A stretch of DNA of 64,000 nt from an uncultured Psychroserpens sp. (lineage in GTDB: Bacteria; Bacteroidota; Bacteroidia; Flavobacteriales; Flavobacteriaceae), in NCBI RefSeq assembly GCF_947500255.1, contig NZ_CANMRL010000004.1, positions 1 to 64,000 on the forward strand, in the 5' to 3' direction. Positions 35,067 to 45,190 of the stretch are shown here, piece by piece (position 1 is the stretch's first letter; the number at the start of each line of letters is the position of its first letter). A program made the translations under genes and the position numbers. The notes under the pieces were generated by a model. It worked only from the letters and a program-made list of their open reading frames with translations. It was not told where the DNA came from and did not search any database.

Positions 35067-36218
35067 ATGAAGATTCTTCTTATTGGCGAATACAGTAGAT
35101 TGCACAACTCTTTAAAGGAGGGGTTGACAGCTATTGGACATGACGTTACTCTTATTGCAGATGGCGACGGCTTTAAGGATTATCCCGTTGATATTAAAAT
35201 TAAGAATAAGTACAAAAGAGGCTTTGGTAAATTCATTAAAAGATTGGTTTACAAGCTATTTAAGATAGATTTAAACTCATTGGCAATACGTCAACAATTT
35301 GAGACTAATAAACCCCATCTTGTCGGTTATGATATTGTTCAGCTCATTAATGAAAATGCCTTTAAAACTGTTCCTTCAGTGGAAAAAAGACTTCTAGAGT
35401 TTATATTTCAGAATAATAAATCTGTTTTTCTACTATCATGTGGTTGTGATTTCCCAAGCGTGCAATACGCTTTTGCTAAAAAGTTTAAATACTCTGTTCT
35501 CACTCCTTTTTTTGAGAATAAAGTATCGAAAAAAGCTTTTTTTCCTGTGCTAAAATATATGGAGGAATCCTATGTTAATTTACATACATATATCTATAAA
35601 AACATTCAAGGTGTTATTGCATCTGACATGGATTACCATCTTCCTTTGGAACATCATGCACAGTATTTAGGTTTTATTCCAAACCCAGTTAATACTGAAA
35701 AAATAGTGAAGATTGACAACCCAATAGACGACAAGATTGTGATTTTTCATGGGATCAATACCGATAATTATTACAAGAAAGGCAATGACATCTTTGAAAA
35801 AGCTCTTGACATTATTTCAAAAAACTATGCCAATAAGGTAAACATTATTACAACTAGAAATATTCCATACAGCGATTATTTAAATCATTATAAAAAGGCT
35901 CACATCTTACTGGATATGGTCTATGCATACGACCAAGGTTATAACGCTCTTGAAGCTATGGCTGCTGGAAAGGTCGTATTTACTGGTGCCGAACAAGAAT
36001 GGTTAGAATACTACAATTTGAAAAAAAACACTGTAGTTATTAATGCTGAACCTGAGATTCAAAGCCTAGTTGAACAATTGGAATGGTTAATTAATAATCC
36101 AGAACAAATTGGTATAATTTCAAAAAATGCTAGGCGATTTATAGAAGACAAGCATAATTATATTAATATTGCTCATGAATATGTTACCCTTTGGACACAA
36201 AGAATTTCAAAAAATTGA
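35067..36218 (+). CDS. GT-B glycosyltransferase, divergent GT4 relative
   Basis: The 383-residue product has the N-terminal MKILLIGEYSRLHNSL Rossmann strand and a C-terminal GT-B donor domain (from about residue 225: IVIFHGINTDNYYKKGNDIFEKAL, then YNALEAMAAGKVVFTG). The EAMAAG segment matches the donor-site helix of GT4-type enzymes, although the N-terminal half is poorly conserved. It would function in polysaccharide assembly. It is the first gene of a plus-strand pair with the hexapeptide acetyltransferase, 9 bp apart. The sugar transferred is unknown. Confidence 0.78.
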   Translation: MKILLIGEYSRLHNSLKEGLTAIGHDVTLIADGDGFKDYPVDIKIKNKYKRGFGKFIKRLVYKLFKIDLNSLAIRQQFETNKPHLVGYDIVQLINENAFKTVPSVEKRLLEFIFQNNKSVFLLSCGCDFPSVQYAFAKKFKYSVLTPFFENKVSKKAFFPVLKYMEESYVNLHTYIYKNIQGVIASDMDYHLPLEHHAQYLGFIPNPVNTEKIVKIDNPIDDKIVIFHGINTDNYYKKGNDIFEKALDIISKNYANKVNIITTRNIPYSDYLNHYKKAHILLDMVYAYDQGYNALEAMAAGKVVFTGAEQEWLEYYNLKKNTVVINAEPEIQSLVEQLEWLINNPEQIGIISKNARRFIEDKHNYINIAHEYVTLWTQRISKN

Positions 36219-36227
36219 ATTTGGCAG

Positions 36228-36704
36228 ATGATTTCAGATAAAGCAACTATAGGAAAAAATGTGGAAATTGGTCCATATTGTGTCATTGAAGACGACGTCG
36301 TTATTGGAGATAACACCGTTATCAAAAGTTATGTGGAACTTAGAAAAGGCACTGTTATTGGCAAAAATTGTTTGATTGATTCTAGAGTTAGTTCTTCTGG
36401 CGATAATTGGATTGGTGACCATGTTATTGTGCGCTATGATAGTATTCTTGCCAGAGGTTTAAAAATTGGTGATCACAGTTATATTTGTCCGAGAGTAATG
36501 ACTAATAACTTAAATACCAATAAGGAACAAATTGGCGGTGCTGATATTGGAAAAAATGTATTTATAGGTACAAATTGTGTTATTCACCACGGCATAAGCA
36601 TAGGAGATAATTGTATTTTGGGTGCATTGTCTTATGTAAATAAAAATATACCGAATGACGAGGTGTGGTTTGGTAATCCCGCCAAATTCCAAAGAAAGGT
36701 TTAA
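36228..36704 (+). CDS. Hexapeptide-repeat N-acetyltransferase (candidate FdtC/QdtC)
   Basis: The 158-residue product consists of left-handed beta-helix hexapeptides such as IGPYCV, IGDNTV, IGKNCL, IGDHVI, IGTNCV and IGDNCI, which form trimeric acyltransferases. Short members of this kind include the FdtC/QdtC enzymes that acetylate the 3-amino group of dTDP-3-amino-3,6-dideoxyhexoses. With an FdtA-like ketoisomerase and FdtB-like aminotransferase in the same locus, this is the best candidate for the third enzyme. It overlaps the convergent acyltransferase gene by 4 bp. Alternatively it could O-acetylate a sugar; the call rests on length and context. Confidence 0.72.
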   Translation: MISDKATIGKNVEIGPYCVIEDDVVIGDNTVIKSYVELRKGTVIGKNCLIDSRVSSSGDNWIGDHVIVRYDSILARGLKIGDHSYICPRVMTNNLNTNKEQIGGADIGKNVFIGTNCVIHHGISIGDNCILGALSYVNKNIPNDEVWFGNPAKFQRKV

Positions 36705-37432
36705 AGTTTAACCCTTTTATAAAACATAAGGTTCTCTTTTTCAGATTCCCAATCTCTAGTAAAATCTCTTTTAATAAGTTTAGCAGGAACACCTCCTATT
36801 AAAACCTCACTACCCAAGTCTGTATAATCTTTGTTACACAAACTGTTTGAGGCAATAACACAGTGATTAGGTGTTTTGGTATTTGGCATTATAGACACTC
36901 GATTAGAGACCGCATTATAGTCTCCTAATTGTATTGGTCCAGAAATTGGGTACGCCTCGCCTGTTTTGCTATTGATCATAGGATGAGAATTAGTGTCAAC
37001 AACTTGAGACTCATAACCAATGCCTGTCCAATTTCCGATACTAATTTTTTGTGTACACAATAATTTTACATCTGAACCCAAACAGCCCATGAATCCAAAT
37101 TCGCAATAAGCATCTTTTTTAATTGCTAAAAACACATCTTTTCCAAAATGCGCATGGCCTTTAAACACAAGTGTTCCATCCAAGATTATTTCGGCTATCC
37201 CCTTTGCCTTGGTCATTTGTTCAAATCTCTGTCCAAAACCTATCATTCCCCTTTTTATAGGAGCCTCTATTTTCACAGTTCCAGTCAAGCTTGAAAATTT
37301 AACTTTTCCGAAGAAATAAAATGGCAGCTTTTTAGCTTGATTGAATGGCAACATCTTAAAATTGAAATACAGGGTTTTGTACCAATTAATCGATAATGAA
37401 AATTTCAATTTATTAAGCACCGTTCTAATCAA
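36701..37432 (-). CDS. Hexapeptide-type acyltransferase
   Basis: The 243-residue product has irregular N-terminal strands and hexapeptide coils from about residue 80. Recognisable steps are IGFGQRF, IILDGTLVF, IGNWTGIG, LGDYNAVSNRVSIMP and VIASNSLC, and it ends with IGGVPAKLIKRDF, a typical left-handed beta-helix acyltransferase end. It most resembles LbH acyltransferases that acetylate or acylate polysaccharide sugars. It is the last gene of a long minus-strand operon that begins at 45398. The first about 70 residues are unusual and may bind the acceptor. Confidence 0.75.
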   Translation of the reverse strand: MIRTVLNKLKFSLSINWYKTLYFNFKMLPFNQAKKLPFYFFGKVKFSSLTGTVKIEAPIKRGMIGFGQRFEQMTKAKGIAEIILDGTLVFKGHAHFGKDVFLAIKKDAYCEFGFMGCLGSDVKLLCTQKISIGNWTGIGYESQVVDTNSHPMINSKTGEAYPISGPIQLGDYNAVSNRVSIMPNTKTPNHCVIASNSLCNKDYTDLGSEVLIGGVPAKLIKRDFTRDWESEKENLMFYKRVKL

Positions 37433-37442
37433 TTCTAAATCG

Positions 37443-38930
37443 TTATTTATTGTTTTTATTAAAAATCCGTTCTTTTAATGCTTGAAAATTAACTCTTTTG
37501 TTTAGCTGAGCATACGAATATACTACTGTAACAAAAGTTAGCACACCACAAACACTATATCTATACAAATCTGAAGTTATATAAGTCGCTGCAAATACTG
37601 CTATTGCCAATAATAAAATGACAACAAATACTGACCATACTTCGGAATTGAGTTCTAATTTATAAAACTTATTTGTAATCATTTTTAATCCAATGAAATG
37701 CACAATATAGTATACCAAAAAACTAACTCCTAAACCTTCTAATCCATAAAAATAATAGCCTACGATATTGAGAAACAGCATTAAAGAATTAAAAAAAACA
37801 GCTGTTTTAATAAACAACTTTGAGTCTCCTTTTGCTAAAATCACATATCCCATTGACCAAGATAGGGTTTTAAACAATATTCCTAAAATTGCCCAAGAAA
37901 TAAAGCCTATAATCACCAAAAACTCTTTTGAGTATAACAACCTTACCAGTATTGGTAAAAACGATAAGAACACTACAATTAATGGTCCTATAAGCAAAAT
38001 ACCTATAACGGCTTGTTGACTAACGGTTGTATTGATTTTTTCTTCAGACGAAATAATTCCCGATAACTTTGGAAAATAATCTGTTTGCATCGCATTAAAA
38101 ATCATTCCTACATAAGCATTTATAATCATAAAACCTGCTACATAATACCCCACTTCATCTATACCACCAACTTTACTCAAGTACACTTGAAAAATGTAAG
38201 CAGTAATTAAAGTTATAGATCCTCTTAAACTCAACATGAGTCCTAAATTAAGCATGTCTTTTGCTTTTGAAAAGGCTTCCTTATTTGTTAGTTTTAATGT
38301 TTTAAATTTTAGACTATTGGAATATATCCAACTAACAATCAAACTCACAAGAGATGAGATAATGATTACTGGAACGATGGCATCCAATCTAAAAAAATAA
38401 TATAGTGGAAGACTTACTAATAGTGCAAGAAAATTTCCGAGGAGATTAGCTTTGGCCAACAATTTTAGTTTCCTAAATCCTTGGAGTAATGCTAACTGCC
38501 CTGATGACAATTGATTAAATAGTAGAGATAAAGAGATCCATATAAATCCGATAGTGTACTCATAATTATCAAATGCTAACTGACTTAAAAACGGAGAAAG
38601 GACAATAGTTATAACAACACCTAGCAGCCCTGTAAACCAAACTACTTTTCGAATCGTAGCAACAACCTCAGATACTTTATTCTGATCATCTTGATTATCA
38701 GATAAAGCTATTTCACGAACGGCTGTAGTATCTAAGCCTAATCGGGTGACTTCTCCAACGACTTTCAATGTCGAAGATAAAAGACCGATAATTCCCATAC
38801 CTGCAGGTCCTATCCAAAGTGCTACGACTTTAGAACGAACGATAGAAATTAAAATATTAAATACTTGCACTGCTCCAAAGAGAGAAGTAGATTTTAAAAT
38901 ATTCGTATAATCGCTATTATGTTTAGGCAT
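37443..38930 (-). CDS. Wzx-type polysaccharide flippase (first of a tandem pair)
   Basis: The 495-residue product is a 12-to-14 helix membrane protein with alternating hydrophobic segments throughout and family features such as SLFGAVQVFNILISIVRSK near the N-terminus and DTTAVREIA before the second helix group, typical of the MATE/MurJ-like Wzx flippases. These move undecaprenyl-linked repeat units across the inner membrane. It sits 10 bp downstream of a second flippase-type gene. The two are not close in sequence by eye but may share ancestry. The lipid-linked substrate cannot be deduced. Confidence 0.82.
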   Translation of the reverse strand: MPKHNSDYTNILKSTSLFGAVQVFNILISIVRSKVVALWIGPAGMGIIGLLSSTLKVVGEVTRLGLDTTAVREIALSDNQDDQNKVSEVVATIRKVVWFTGLLGVVITIVLSPFLSQLAFDNYEYTIGFIWISLSLLFNQLSSGQLALLQGFRKLKLLAKANLLGNFLALLVSLPLYYFFRLDAIVPVIIISSLVSLIVSWIYSNSLKFKTLKLTNKEAFSKAKDMLNLGLMLSLRGSITLITAYIFQVYLSKVGGIDEVGYYVAGFMIINAYVGMIFNAMQTDYFPKLSGIISSEEKINTTVSQQAVIGILLIGPLIVVFLSFLPILVRLLYSKEFLVIIGFISWAILGILFKTLSWSMGYVILAKGDSKLFIKTAVFFNSLMLFLNIVGYYFYGLEGLGVSFLVYYIVHFIGLKMITNKFYKLELNSEVWSVFVVILLLAIAVFAATYITSDLYRYSVCGVLTFVTVVYSYAQLNKRVNFQALKERIFNKNNK

Positions 38931-38939
38931 TACCTGTTA

Positions 38940-40244
38940 TCACTCTTTAGAACTTTCAGTAATTATCCCAAATAGGGATGAACCAAAAATAAGCAATACA
39001 ATTCCAAAGTGCATTAAATAGCTTAAAAAATGGCCAATAACTGCTCCTTCAACACCAAAAACATCAATAAGATAGATACTAGATATGTATAGCATTACTA
39101 CAAGGAACACTTCAATTATGATAAAGTGGGTAAACATTTTCTTAGCTAAGAATTGATAAGCGATAACAATAGACAACACTTTTACAAAATCACCAAGAAG
39201 TTGCCAAAAGAATAGATTTTCTACAGGTTTGAATTCATCAGAAAAAATAAGTGGCACTATGAATGGTTTTAAAAAATAAAGTAAGACTAAGCCTAATCCA
39301 AAAATAGGCATCACCGATTTATAAAATCCAAATACTTCCTTTCTAAATTCTTTTTTACTGTCTATCTCGCTAAACCTAGGCACTATATAGAGCGTAATAA
39401 TTGAAGTAATGAACATCAAATAATAATCAGATATTCTATTCATCGCTTCCCAATAACCGGCTTCTTTAATACCAACTTCAGCTATAATATAATTACGAAT
39501 GTAAATTGAAATAATTGGCAAAGCAATAGCAGATACTAATGCCATTGCTGCATATGGACCAAACGATTTCAAAATGGTAAAGCTTATATGATCTGCTTTG
39601 ATATAAGTCATCAAATTTCTTCGATTCATAATTCCAACAAGAGTAATTAGAAATATTAACGAAGGCGCAACGACAGCAGCAATTAGAGCGCCATCAATAT
39701 GATTTTGGTAGATTAAAAGTAAAGTGATTAGTAAGCCTAAAATTTGACCAATAATATTTATAATGAGTAACATTTTATAATTAGAAAACCCATTCATTAT
39801 TGAAAAACTCATCATATTTAATGCATAAAATGGCAATGCTAAAGCCATTATTTTTATGATGTATGCAAAATTATAATTAGAAGAAAACAAGAAATCGTTT
39901 ACATATTGTGCATTATAATACGTGAGAAACGATACGAGTATCGTTGAAAAAAAGCACAGATAATATGCTGTTGATAAGGTTTGACTTAGCTTAACACTGT
40001 CTTCTTTAAACTTAGCTATAGTCTTAACAACACCATTATAAAATCCTAAAATAGATACTGATTGTGCTGCACTTAGAAAGTTTCTAAGGTTTCCAATAAG
40101 CGCCATTCCTTCTACACCAATAAAAATAGCTATAGCTTTTGATGTTAAAATGCCAGCTATGATCTTGGTAACAATAGTTGCCGAGTTAAGATGCGCAACT
40201 TTAAACAATACATTAGTATTAATGTATTTTATTAAGTTTTTCAA
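38940..40244 (-). CDS. Wzx-type polysaccharide flippase with TTG start (second of the pair)
   Basis: The 434-residue product has about 12 transmembrane helices and the N-terminal signature ATIVTKIIAGILTSKAIAIFIG of O-antigen translocase-type flippases. Its start appears to be TTG (40242-40244) immediately after the TAA of the aminotransferase gene (TAA directly followed by TTG), since no ATG is available before the conserved first helix. It is expected to flip a lipid-linked oligosaccharide. Having two flippases side by side is unusual for one repeat-unit pathway; they may serve different substrates or be a duplication. Confidence 0.82.
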   Translation of the reverse strand: MKNLIKYINTNVLFKVAHLNSATIVTKIIAGILTSKAIAIFIGVEGMALIGNLRNFLSAAQSVSILGFYNGVVKTIAKFKEDSVKLSQTLSTAYYLCFFSTILVSFLTYYNAQYVNDFLFSSNYNFAYIIKIMALALPFYALNMMSFSIMNGFSNYKMLLIINIIGQILGLLITLLLIYQNHIDGALIAAVVAPSLIFLITLVGIMNRRNLMTYIKADHISFTILKSFGPYAAMALVSAIALPIISIYIRNYIIAEVGIKEAGYWEAMNRISDYYLMFITSIITLYIVPRFSEIDSKKEFRKEVFGFYKSVMPIFGLGLVLLYFLKPFIVPLIFSDEFKPVENLFFWQLLGDFVKVLSIVIAYQFLAKKMFTHFIIIEVFLVVMLYISSIYLIDVFGVEGAVIGHFLSYLMHFGIVLLIFGSSLFGIITESSKE

Positions 40245-41348
40245 TTAATAAAGGTTTAGGGCATTAACAATTGTTTCAATCTCATCATTTGTCATTACTG
40301 GACTCATTGGTATACTCACCACAGTCTCATGAATGGCCTCTGTTAACGGCAAATATAAAGATTTAAATGGCAATAAAGCTTTTTGGTGGTGAGGTGCTAT
40401 AGGATAGTGAATTAAATACCCTATATGTTTCTTATTTAAATAGTCTATGAAATCCTCTCTATTTTGTACGCGAATAACAAATACATGGAACACGTGATTG
40501 GCAGATAGATCATAAAATGGCAACTTGATTTTCGCATTCGTAACACCCTCTAAATAACGTTTTGCTATACCTTGTCTGATTTTATTGTCTTCATCAAGAT
40601 CAGTTAACTTAACATTTAAAAAAGCAGCTTGTAATTCATCTAATCGACTATTGATACCTATGGTTTCATTCACGTATTTTTTTGAACTTCCATAGTTATG
40701 TAATAAGGAAATATAATGTGCCAACTCTGTATCATTTGTCGTTACTGCCCCTGCATCACCGAGGGCTCCAAGATTTTTAGTTGGGTAAAAGCTAAAAGCA
40801 GCAGCATGAGAGAGATTTCCGGCTTTTTTTCCTTCTGAAATTGATAAAGCTCCATGAGCTTGAGCAGCGTCCTCCACAACCAGTAAATCATGAATTTTGG
40901 CTATAGCATTTATTGCGGTCATATCTGCCAACTGCCCATACAAGTGAACAGCCAAAATGGCTTTAGTCCTTACAGAAATATGCTTTTCTATTTCTGAAGG
41001 ATCTATATTAAATGTAGCTTCATCTGGTTCAACAAAAACAGGCTTTAAACCTGTGTTAATTAGGGATAAAATTGACGCGATATAGGTATTTGCTGGCACA
41101 ATAACCTCATCCCCTTTATTTAATTTACCTAGGTCTATATAGGCTTTAAAGATTAACGTAAGTGCATCTAAACCATTACCTACACCAATACAGTACTGCG
41201 TACCACAATAGGCCGCGAACTGTTTTTCAAACTGTTTTACTTCAGAACCTTTTATGTAATACCCAGAATCTAAAAACGTTTTAAATCGAGATAAAAATAC
41301 GTCCTCATATCTAGCATTGATTTTATTTAAGTCTAAAAATTTAATCAT
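40245..41348 (-). CDS. DegT/DnrJ/EryC1/StrS aminotransferase (candidate FdtB/QdtB)
   Basis: The 367-residue product is a PLP-dependent sugar aminotransferase: [13 protein letters not shown] near residue 53 binds cofactor, [11 protein letters not shown] contains the Asp that contacts the PLP ring, and the catalytic Lys is in [16 protein letters not shown] near residue 185. Such enzymes place an amino group on a dTDP-keto sugar. Because an FdtA-like 3,4-ketoisomerase is in the same locus, the FdtB/QdtB reaction (3-amination) is the best inference. The gene overlaps the FemAB-like gene upstream by 8 bp and is adjoined by the flippase gene. Confidence 0.85.
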   Translation of the reverse strand: MIKFLDLNKINARYEDVFLSRFKTFLDSGYYIKGSEVKQFEKQFAAYCGTQYCIGVGNGLDALTLIFKAYIDLGKLNKGDEVIVPANTYIASILSLINTGLKPVFVEPDEATFNIDPSEIEKHISVRTKAILAVHLYGQLADMTAINAIAKIHDLLVVEDAAQAHGALSISEGKKAGNLSHAAAFSFYPTKNLGALGDAGAVTTNDTELAHYISLLHNYGSSKKYVNETIGINSRLDELQAAFLNVKLTDLDEDNKIRQGIAKRYLEGVTNAKIKLPFYDLSANHVFHVFVIRVQNREDFIDYLNKKHIGYLIHYPIAPHHQKALLPFKSLYLPLTEAIHETVVSIPMSPVMTNDEIETIVNALNLY

Positions 41349-42285
41349 TAATGTCTATTTTCCATATATCTTGTGTAAATATACGACAACCCAGTTCCTG
41401 TTTCTGCTTTAGCATACCTTCGCTATAACCCCGTTCTGAATTATCATTAACTGTTCCCATCGAAAAATAGTTCAACCCCTCATCTTGAAATAGGTATATT
41501 AAATATACAAAAAGTATATCCAAGGCATTTAATTTTTCACCAATAGTAGAAGCCATTCCATATTGAGATTTTACAACGTCACCCTTTTTAAAAATGGTAA
41601 TTCCAGCTAATACCTCATCATCACGATAGATATTGTACTGACGTATTTCTTGCTTAAATTTGCTGTTCAAGTATTCTATTTCGGTTAAGCTATGTACTGG
41701 TTTAGCGTTGTGTTTGTCATTTAGGCGATTGACGAGAATCTCATTCCAAAATACTCTCAATTCTTCAGGGTTTTCTTTGATAATGAATCCGTTAGATTTT
41801 AATTTATTAAACCGTTTAAGTTTTGTTTTGTGAATCTTGAAGTCTGAATTATAATCAATCGCTAAAATAAGATGCTGCTTTATCACATTACTATGGCTTT
41901 GCCAAAAGTTACTTACCTCCTCTGTTTTAGAATTATAAAATTCTGGCAGAGGTTTAACAATTAGAGATTTCACCTTTTGAGTTTTTAAATAATGAATAAC
42001 TTCAGCACATATCTCATCTTTTTGATTGGTATCAAGGTCTCTTTTAAAAATAAGTCCTCCATAGGTTAACCCTTGATGCGAATACACGACATCATTTGAC
42101 ATATTCGCAGGGAAAACAGCTAAAAGTTTATTGTTGTCAAAAATCAACAAAGAGAAATCATCAAAACGATCTTGATGATACTCCATAAAGTCACGATGAA
42201 ACAAAAAAGTAGTTGTTTCAGAACTAAAAACAAAAGCGTTCCACTCTGCTTTTTTATCAGGATGATATGTTTCTACTCTAATAAT
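41341..42285 (-). CDS. FemAB/GNAT-like acyltransferase-fold protein with unclear start
   Basis: From a TTG at 42204 the chain has 287 residues, with FemAB-type features such as [20 protein letters not shown] and [12 protein letters not shown] near the start and a C-terminal [18 protein letters not shown] motif of the GNAT-like fold. The frame is still open upstream: residues before TTG read [14 protein letters not shown], matching the usual N-terminus of these proteins. The first stop is a TGA just upstream (42312), and the only codons that could initiate are ATT at 42285 or 42282. Either a non-standard start, a frame defect or a TTG-started truncation is present. Family members add amino acids or acyl groups to envelope glycans. 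Confidence 0.6.
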   Translation of the reverse strand: MIRVETYHPDKKAEWNAFVFSSETTTFLFHRDFMEYHQDRFDDFSLLIFDNNKLLAVFPANMSNDVVYSHQGLTYGGLIFKRDLDTNQKDEICAEVIHYLKTQKVKSLIVKPLPEFYNSKTEEVSNFWQSHSNVIKQHLILAIDYNSDFKIHKTKLKRFNKLKSNGFIIKENPEELRVFWNEILVNRLNDKHNAKPVHSLTEIEYLNSKFKQEIRQYNIYRDDEVLAGITIFKKGDVVKSQYGMASTIGEKLNALDILFVYLIYLFQDEGLNYFSMGTVNDNSERGYSEGMLKQKQELGCRIFTQDIWKIDIND

Positions 42286-42305
42286 AGAATTGAAATTATT
42301 TAACT

Positions 42306-43808
42306 TTAATCATTAACAATTTTATCAAATGTAATATTGCCTTTCTCATCAATTGCTTTATAAATACCATTTGGAGCACCTTCCTTTATGATGATATAAC
42401 TATCGTCCTTTTCTAGATAATTTAAGGCGTCTTTATTCTCACCTAAATAGGAAAACAAAATACGAAACAAATTGACATTAGTTTTTAACTTACTATCGTA
42501 TTCTGGTGGATTATTGTCAGGCCATTTTATAGCTAAGGCAGCACTAAAAGCAGAATTAATTAAAGTTGGATCGTCCTGTTTTATTGTACTTTCTAAAGAA
42601 TAGTCATAACCTACGAAACCACCATGATCCGCAACAATAACTACAATAGCATCCTTATCATTCTCATCAATTGTTTTTATAACACTTGTTAACCATTGAT
42701 TAGCTTCCTTCAATTTATCGATATAGATATTACGTTCTTCTTCTTTTCCTTTTGAGTTTCGTTTAAATGTTGAAATATGTCCAGGTGAGATTTGTTCTAT
42801 AAAATAAAAATTGTTAGTTTTTTTATTATTGATAATAGCCTGCTCCAAATCTGCCTGAGTATCCTTATTTATTCCAAATCCTCTAGCCAAAAAAGGAACT
42901 TCGTTATAATTAATATTACAATAATCATATTTTATTTCAGACCTATTGACCAATAAATAGGAATTTTCAAGTATTAAAAATGTTTTGTAATCATTCTCTT
43001 TAAATATAGATACTACGGGGTTATCACCAATTATAATTTTTCTGGCGTTATAAAATTCGTGTGTATGTCCTTTTACATTATTGTAATAATGGTGATTCAT
43101 GGCAAACATCGAACTATTTGAGCTCAACGTCGAAAAGTAATTGCTCCTAAAGTCATTGTAGAGCTTAAAATCATTACTTTCTAAATAGGCTTCAAATTTG
43201 GAATTATCAATATCATAATTCTCCTTTTTTAGTTCCGAAAAATTAGTGTAACCATCTGGTTGAATGATGTAAACATTAGGCGTTTTTTTAAATTTGACGC
43301 TAATAATATCATCTTTAGATGTCATCCATTGGTTAGAGTAGTTCAATGGTAACATAAATTTCGGAATCAAATTAAAAAAACCGATTACAGCTAAAATTAG
43401 TTGGAATATTATAATTTTCTTAAAATGTTTGCGCAAAATTATTGCTAAAAAAACAGCAACCAATAGTCCTAAAGCTATGAGCTTTTTTTTAGGACCATAA
43501 ATACTTATGATAATCAAGAAAACTAAAGTCGTAAGATTTAAAATGGGAAGAACATACGGATGATATTTCTTTAGAAATTCAATACGTCTTGTAGCAAGAT
43601 TAGCCAATAAAAAAACGAGCATTGGTAGACCAATAAAGAATACCAAAAAAAACCATAATTGACTCCAGGAATTAACTAATGTAAAATTAGAAATATAATT
43701 ATGTAAAAAAGGATATAGCCCAGCACCCAAAGCAGCAATAATTGGATATTCCTTATTGCTGTTTGCAAAGGATCTTATTTTTGTTTTTAAGTTTGTTAAA
43801 ACTCCCAT
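42306..43808 (-). CDS. Membrane alkaline-phosphatase/sulfatase-superfamily enzyme
   Basis: The 500-residue product has four to five transmembrane helices in its first about 150 residues. A periplasmic domain of the AlkP superfamily follows, with a metal Asp in NVYIIQPDGY (D185), a Ser-rich candidate nucleophile region (LSSNSSMFAM) and ADHGG near residue 395. This architecture is like phosphoethanolamine, phosphoglycerol and lipoteichoic-acid-type transferases, in which a head-group is moved to a sugar or lipid. It follows the methyltransferase-fusion gene with a TAATG overlap of one base. The donor and acceptor are unknown. It belongs to a three-gene module in this locus. Confidence 0.75.
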   Translation of the reverse strand: MGVLTNLKTKIRSFANSNKEYPIIAALGAGLYPFLHNYISNFTLVNSWSQLWFFLVFFIGLPMLVFLLANLATRRIEFLKKYHPYVLPILNLTTLVFLIIISIYGPKKKLIALGLLVAVFLAIILRKHFKKIIIFQLILAVIGFFNLIPKFMLPLNYSNQWMTSKDDIISVKFKKTPNVYIIQPDGYTNFSELKKENYDIDNSKFEAYLESNDFKLYNDFRSNYFSTLSSNSSMFAMNHHYYNNVKGHTHEFYNARKIIIGDNPVVSIFKENDYKTFLILENSYLLVNRSEIKYDYCNINYNEVPFLARGFGINKDTQADLEQAIINNKKTNNFYFIEQISPGHISTFKRNSKGKEEERNIYIDKLKEANQWLTSVIKTIDENDKDAIVVIVADHGGFVGYDYSLESTIKQDDPTLINSAFSAALAIKWPDNNPPEYDSKLKTNVNLFRILFSYLGENKDALNYLEKDDSYIIIKEGAPNGIYKAIDEKGNITFDKIVND

Positions 43809-45190
43809 TATTTGGCAGATTTAAATAGATACATTACTCGTTCAGAATTATTAATAGGTAACTTCTCCTCTAACTTAAAATGATTGAGATAAGCTTTCTC
43901 AAAATTCTCAATAGAATAAAAATCAAAATGACTTTTAAACTCGGCCTTGGTATTTAATAAGCGTTGTACCCAAGAATCATTGCGTTTTGGAAATTCGATA
44001 ACAAGAACCTTTGAAAATGATGCAAAAAATTGTGCCGACATTTCAAAAGGGATATTACCACTTAAAGTCATGTGATGAATCACAGCTAAAGCCATGCTCA
44101 CATCTGGCGCAAAGGTTTTAATACGTTCTAAAAAGGAGTCTCGTTCTTTATTATTGAACCCAATATTTGCTGACGGATTTAAAACATCAAACACAAACGG
44201 TAGCATGAATGTTTCTTTTTGCTGTTTTGTATATCTGAAATTGGCATCAACAGCATTATTATCAATATCACATACCAATGCTTCCTGTAAATTTTGGTCT
44301 ATCCGTCTTACGAAGGTCCCATCGTTTCCTCCTATATCAATAACAGATGTTGCTTTTTGTTGATGAATCCAATTATTTATAATGACCGATTTTTGATTAA
44401 ACGCGTCATCCTCATAATTAGTCTTATCGTAGTAATTTCCCCATTCACTAGTCTCATTCAAGGACAGTTTCTTAATATAATTGTAAAGTCCTTTTACAAT
44501 ATTTAATTGTGCTTTTTTTGTTAGTCGTGCTGCTTTAAATTCTCCTTTGTAGTCCTCATTATGCTTATCTTCATATTTCGCTAATAAGTGAATATTAGAA
44601 TATAAAAACGGGTTTAATTTAGTTTTATAAGGTAACAATGACGATAACATTTTAATTGGAATCCCATCTATAAACGTATTCATCAGTTTTAAAGATTCTG
44701 CACCACTATATTTTGCTAGCACTAATGGGCCGAAAAAGTGAGATATAAATTGTTTATAAGCTCTCCAAGGCGTATTTTCTTGATAAAAATCAAAAGAAAG
44801 TGTATCAATAAATACCATACGACCTTTATAAAATGTCACATTAAATGCCGAAGCATCTTTTAATGAAAACCCATTTTCTAGAGCAAATTTCTGAATTTTC
44901 AAGGTCAACAAAGCGGCCTCTTTATACATATCAAAGCTCCATTCGTAAGGATAAGTAAAAAACGAAATCTGTTCTGGTTCAATAATGATTTCAGAATCAG
45001 ACGTCGAAATTTCTTTATGCATGATTAATAGTCCTGCATGATGTAGCTTTTTAAAAAAACCTGAATCTTTTAGAGCATTATATTGCTCAAAATAGAGTGG
45101 AGAAATAGACCGTTTTACAGTACCTCGGTCAACAAAAATAAAACCTGAAGGATCTCTAAATGATGAAGAATGTCTATTATTATTGGTCAC
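43808..45190 (-). CDS. Kinase-like and SAM-methyltransferase fusion protein
   Basis: The 460-residue product has two parts. Residues about 75-200 resemble small-molecule kinases, with a catalytic-loop-like LKDASAFNV (110-118) and a DFG-like FIDTLSFD (127-134). Residues about 250-460 form a class I methyltransferase with motif I SVIDIGGNDGTF (282-293), an acidic CDID, and a post-motif MALAVIHHM. I recall similar fusion proteins, annotated as NoeA-like or plain methyltransferases, in polysaccharide loci. The likely job is modification of a glycan or its phosphate carrier at the cytoplasmic face. The gene overlaps the tiny membrane gene upstream by 11 bp. Confidence 0.72.
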   Translation of the reverse strand: MTNNNRHSSSFRDPSGFIFVDRGTVKRSISPLYFEQYNALKDSGFFKKLHHAGLLIMHKEISTSDSEIIIEPEQISFFTYPYEWSFDMYKEAALLTLKIQKFALENGFSLKDASAFNVTFYKGRMVFIDTLSFDFYQENTPWRAYKQFISHFFGPLVLAKYSGAESLKLMNTFIDGIPIKMLSSLLPYKTKLNPFLYSNIHLLAKYEDKHNEDYKGEFKAARLTKKAQLNIVKGLYNYIKKLSLNETSEWGNYYDKTNYEDDAFNQKSVIINNWIHQQKATSVIDIGGNDGTFVRRIDQNLQEALVCDIDNNAVDANFRYTKQQKETFMLPFVFDVLNPSANIGFNNKERDSFLERIKTFAPDVSMALAVIHHMTLSGNIPFEMSAQFFASFSKVLVIEFPKRNDSWVQRLLNTKAEFKSHFDFYSIENFEKAYLNHFKLEEKLPINNSERVMYLFKSAK

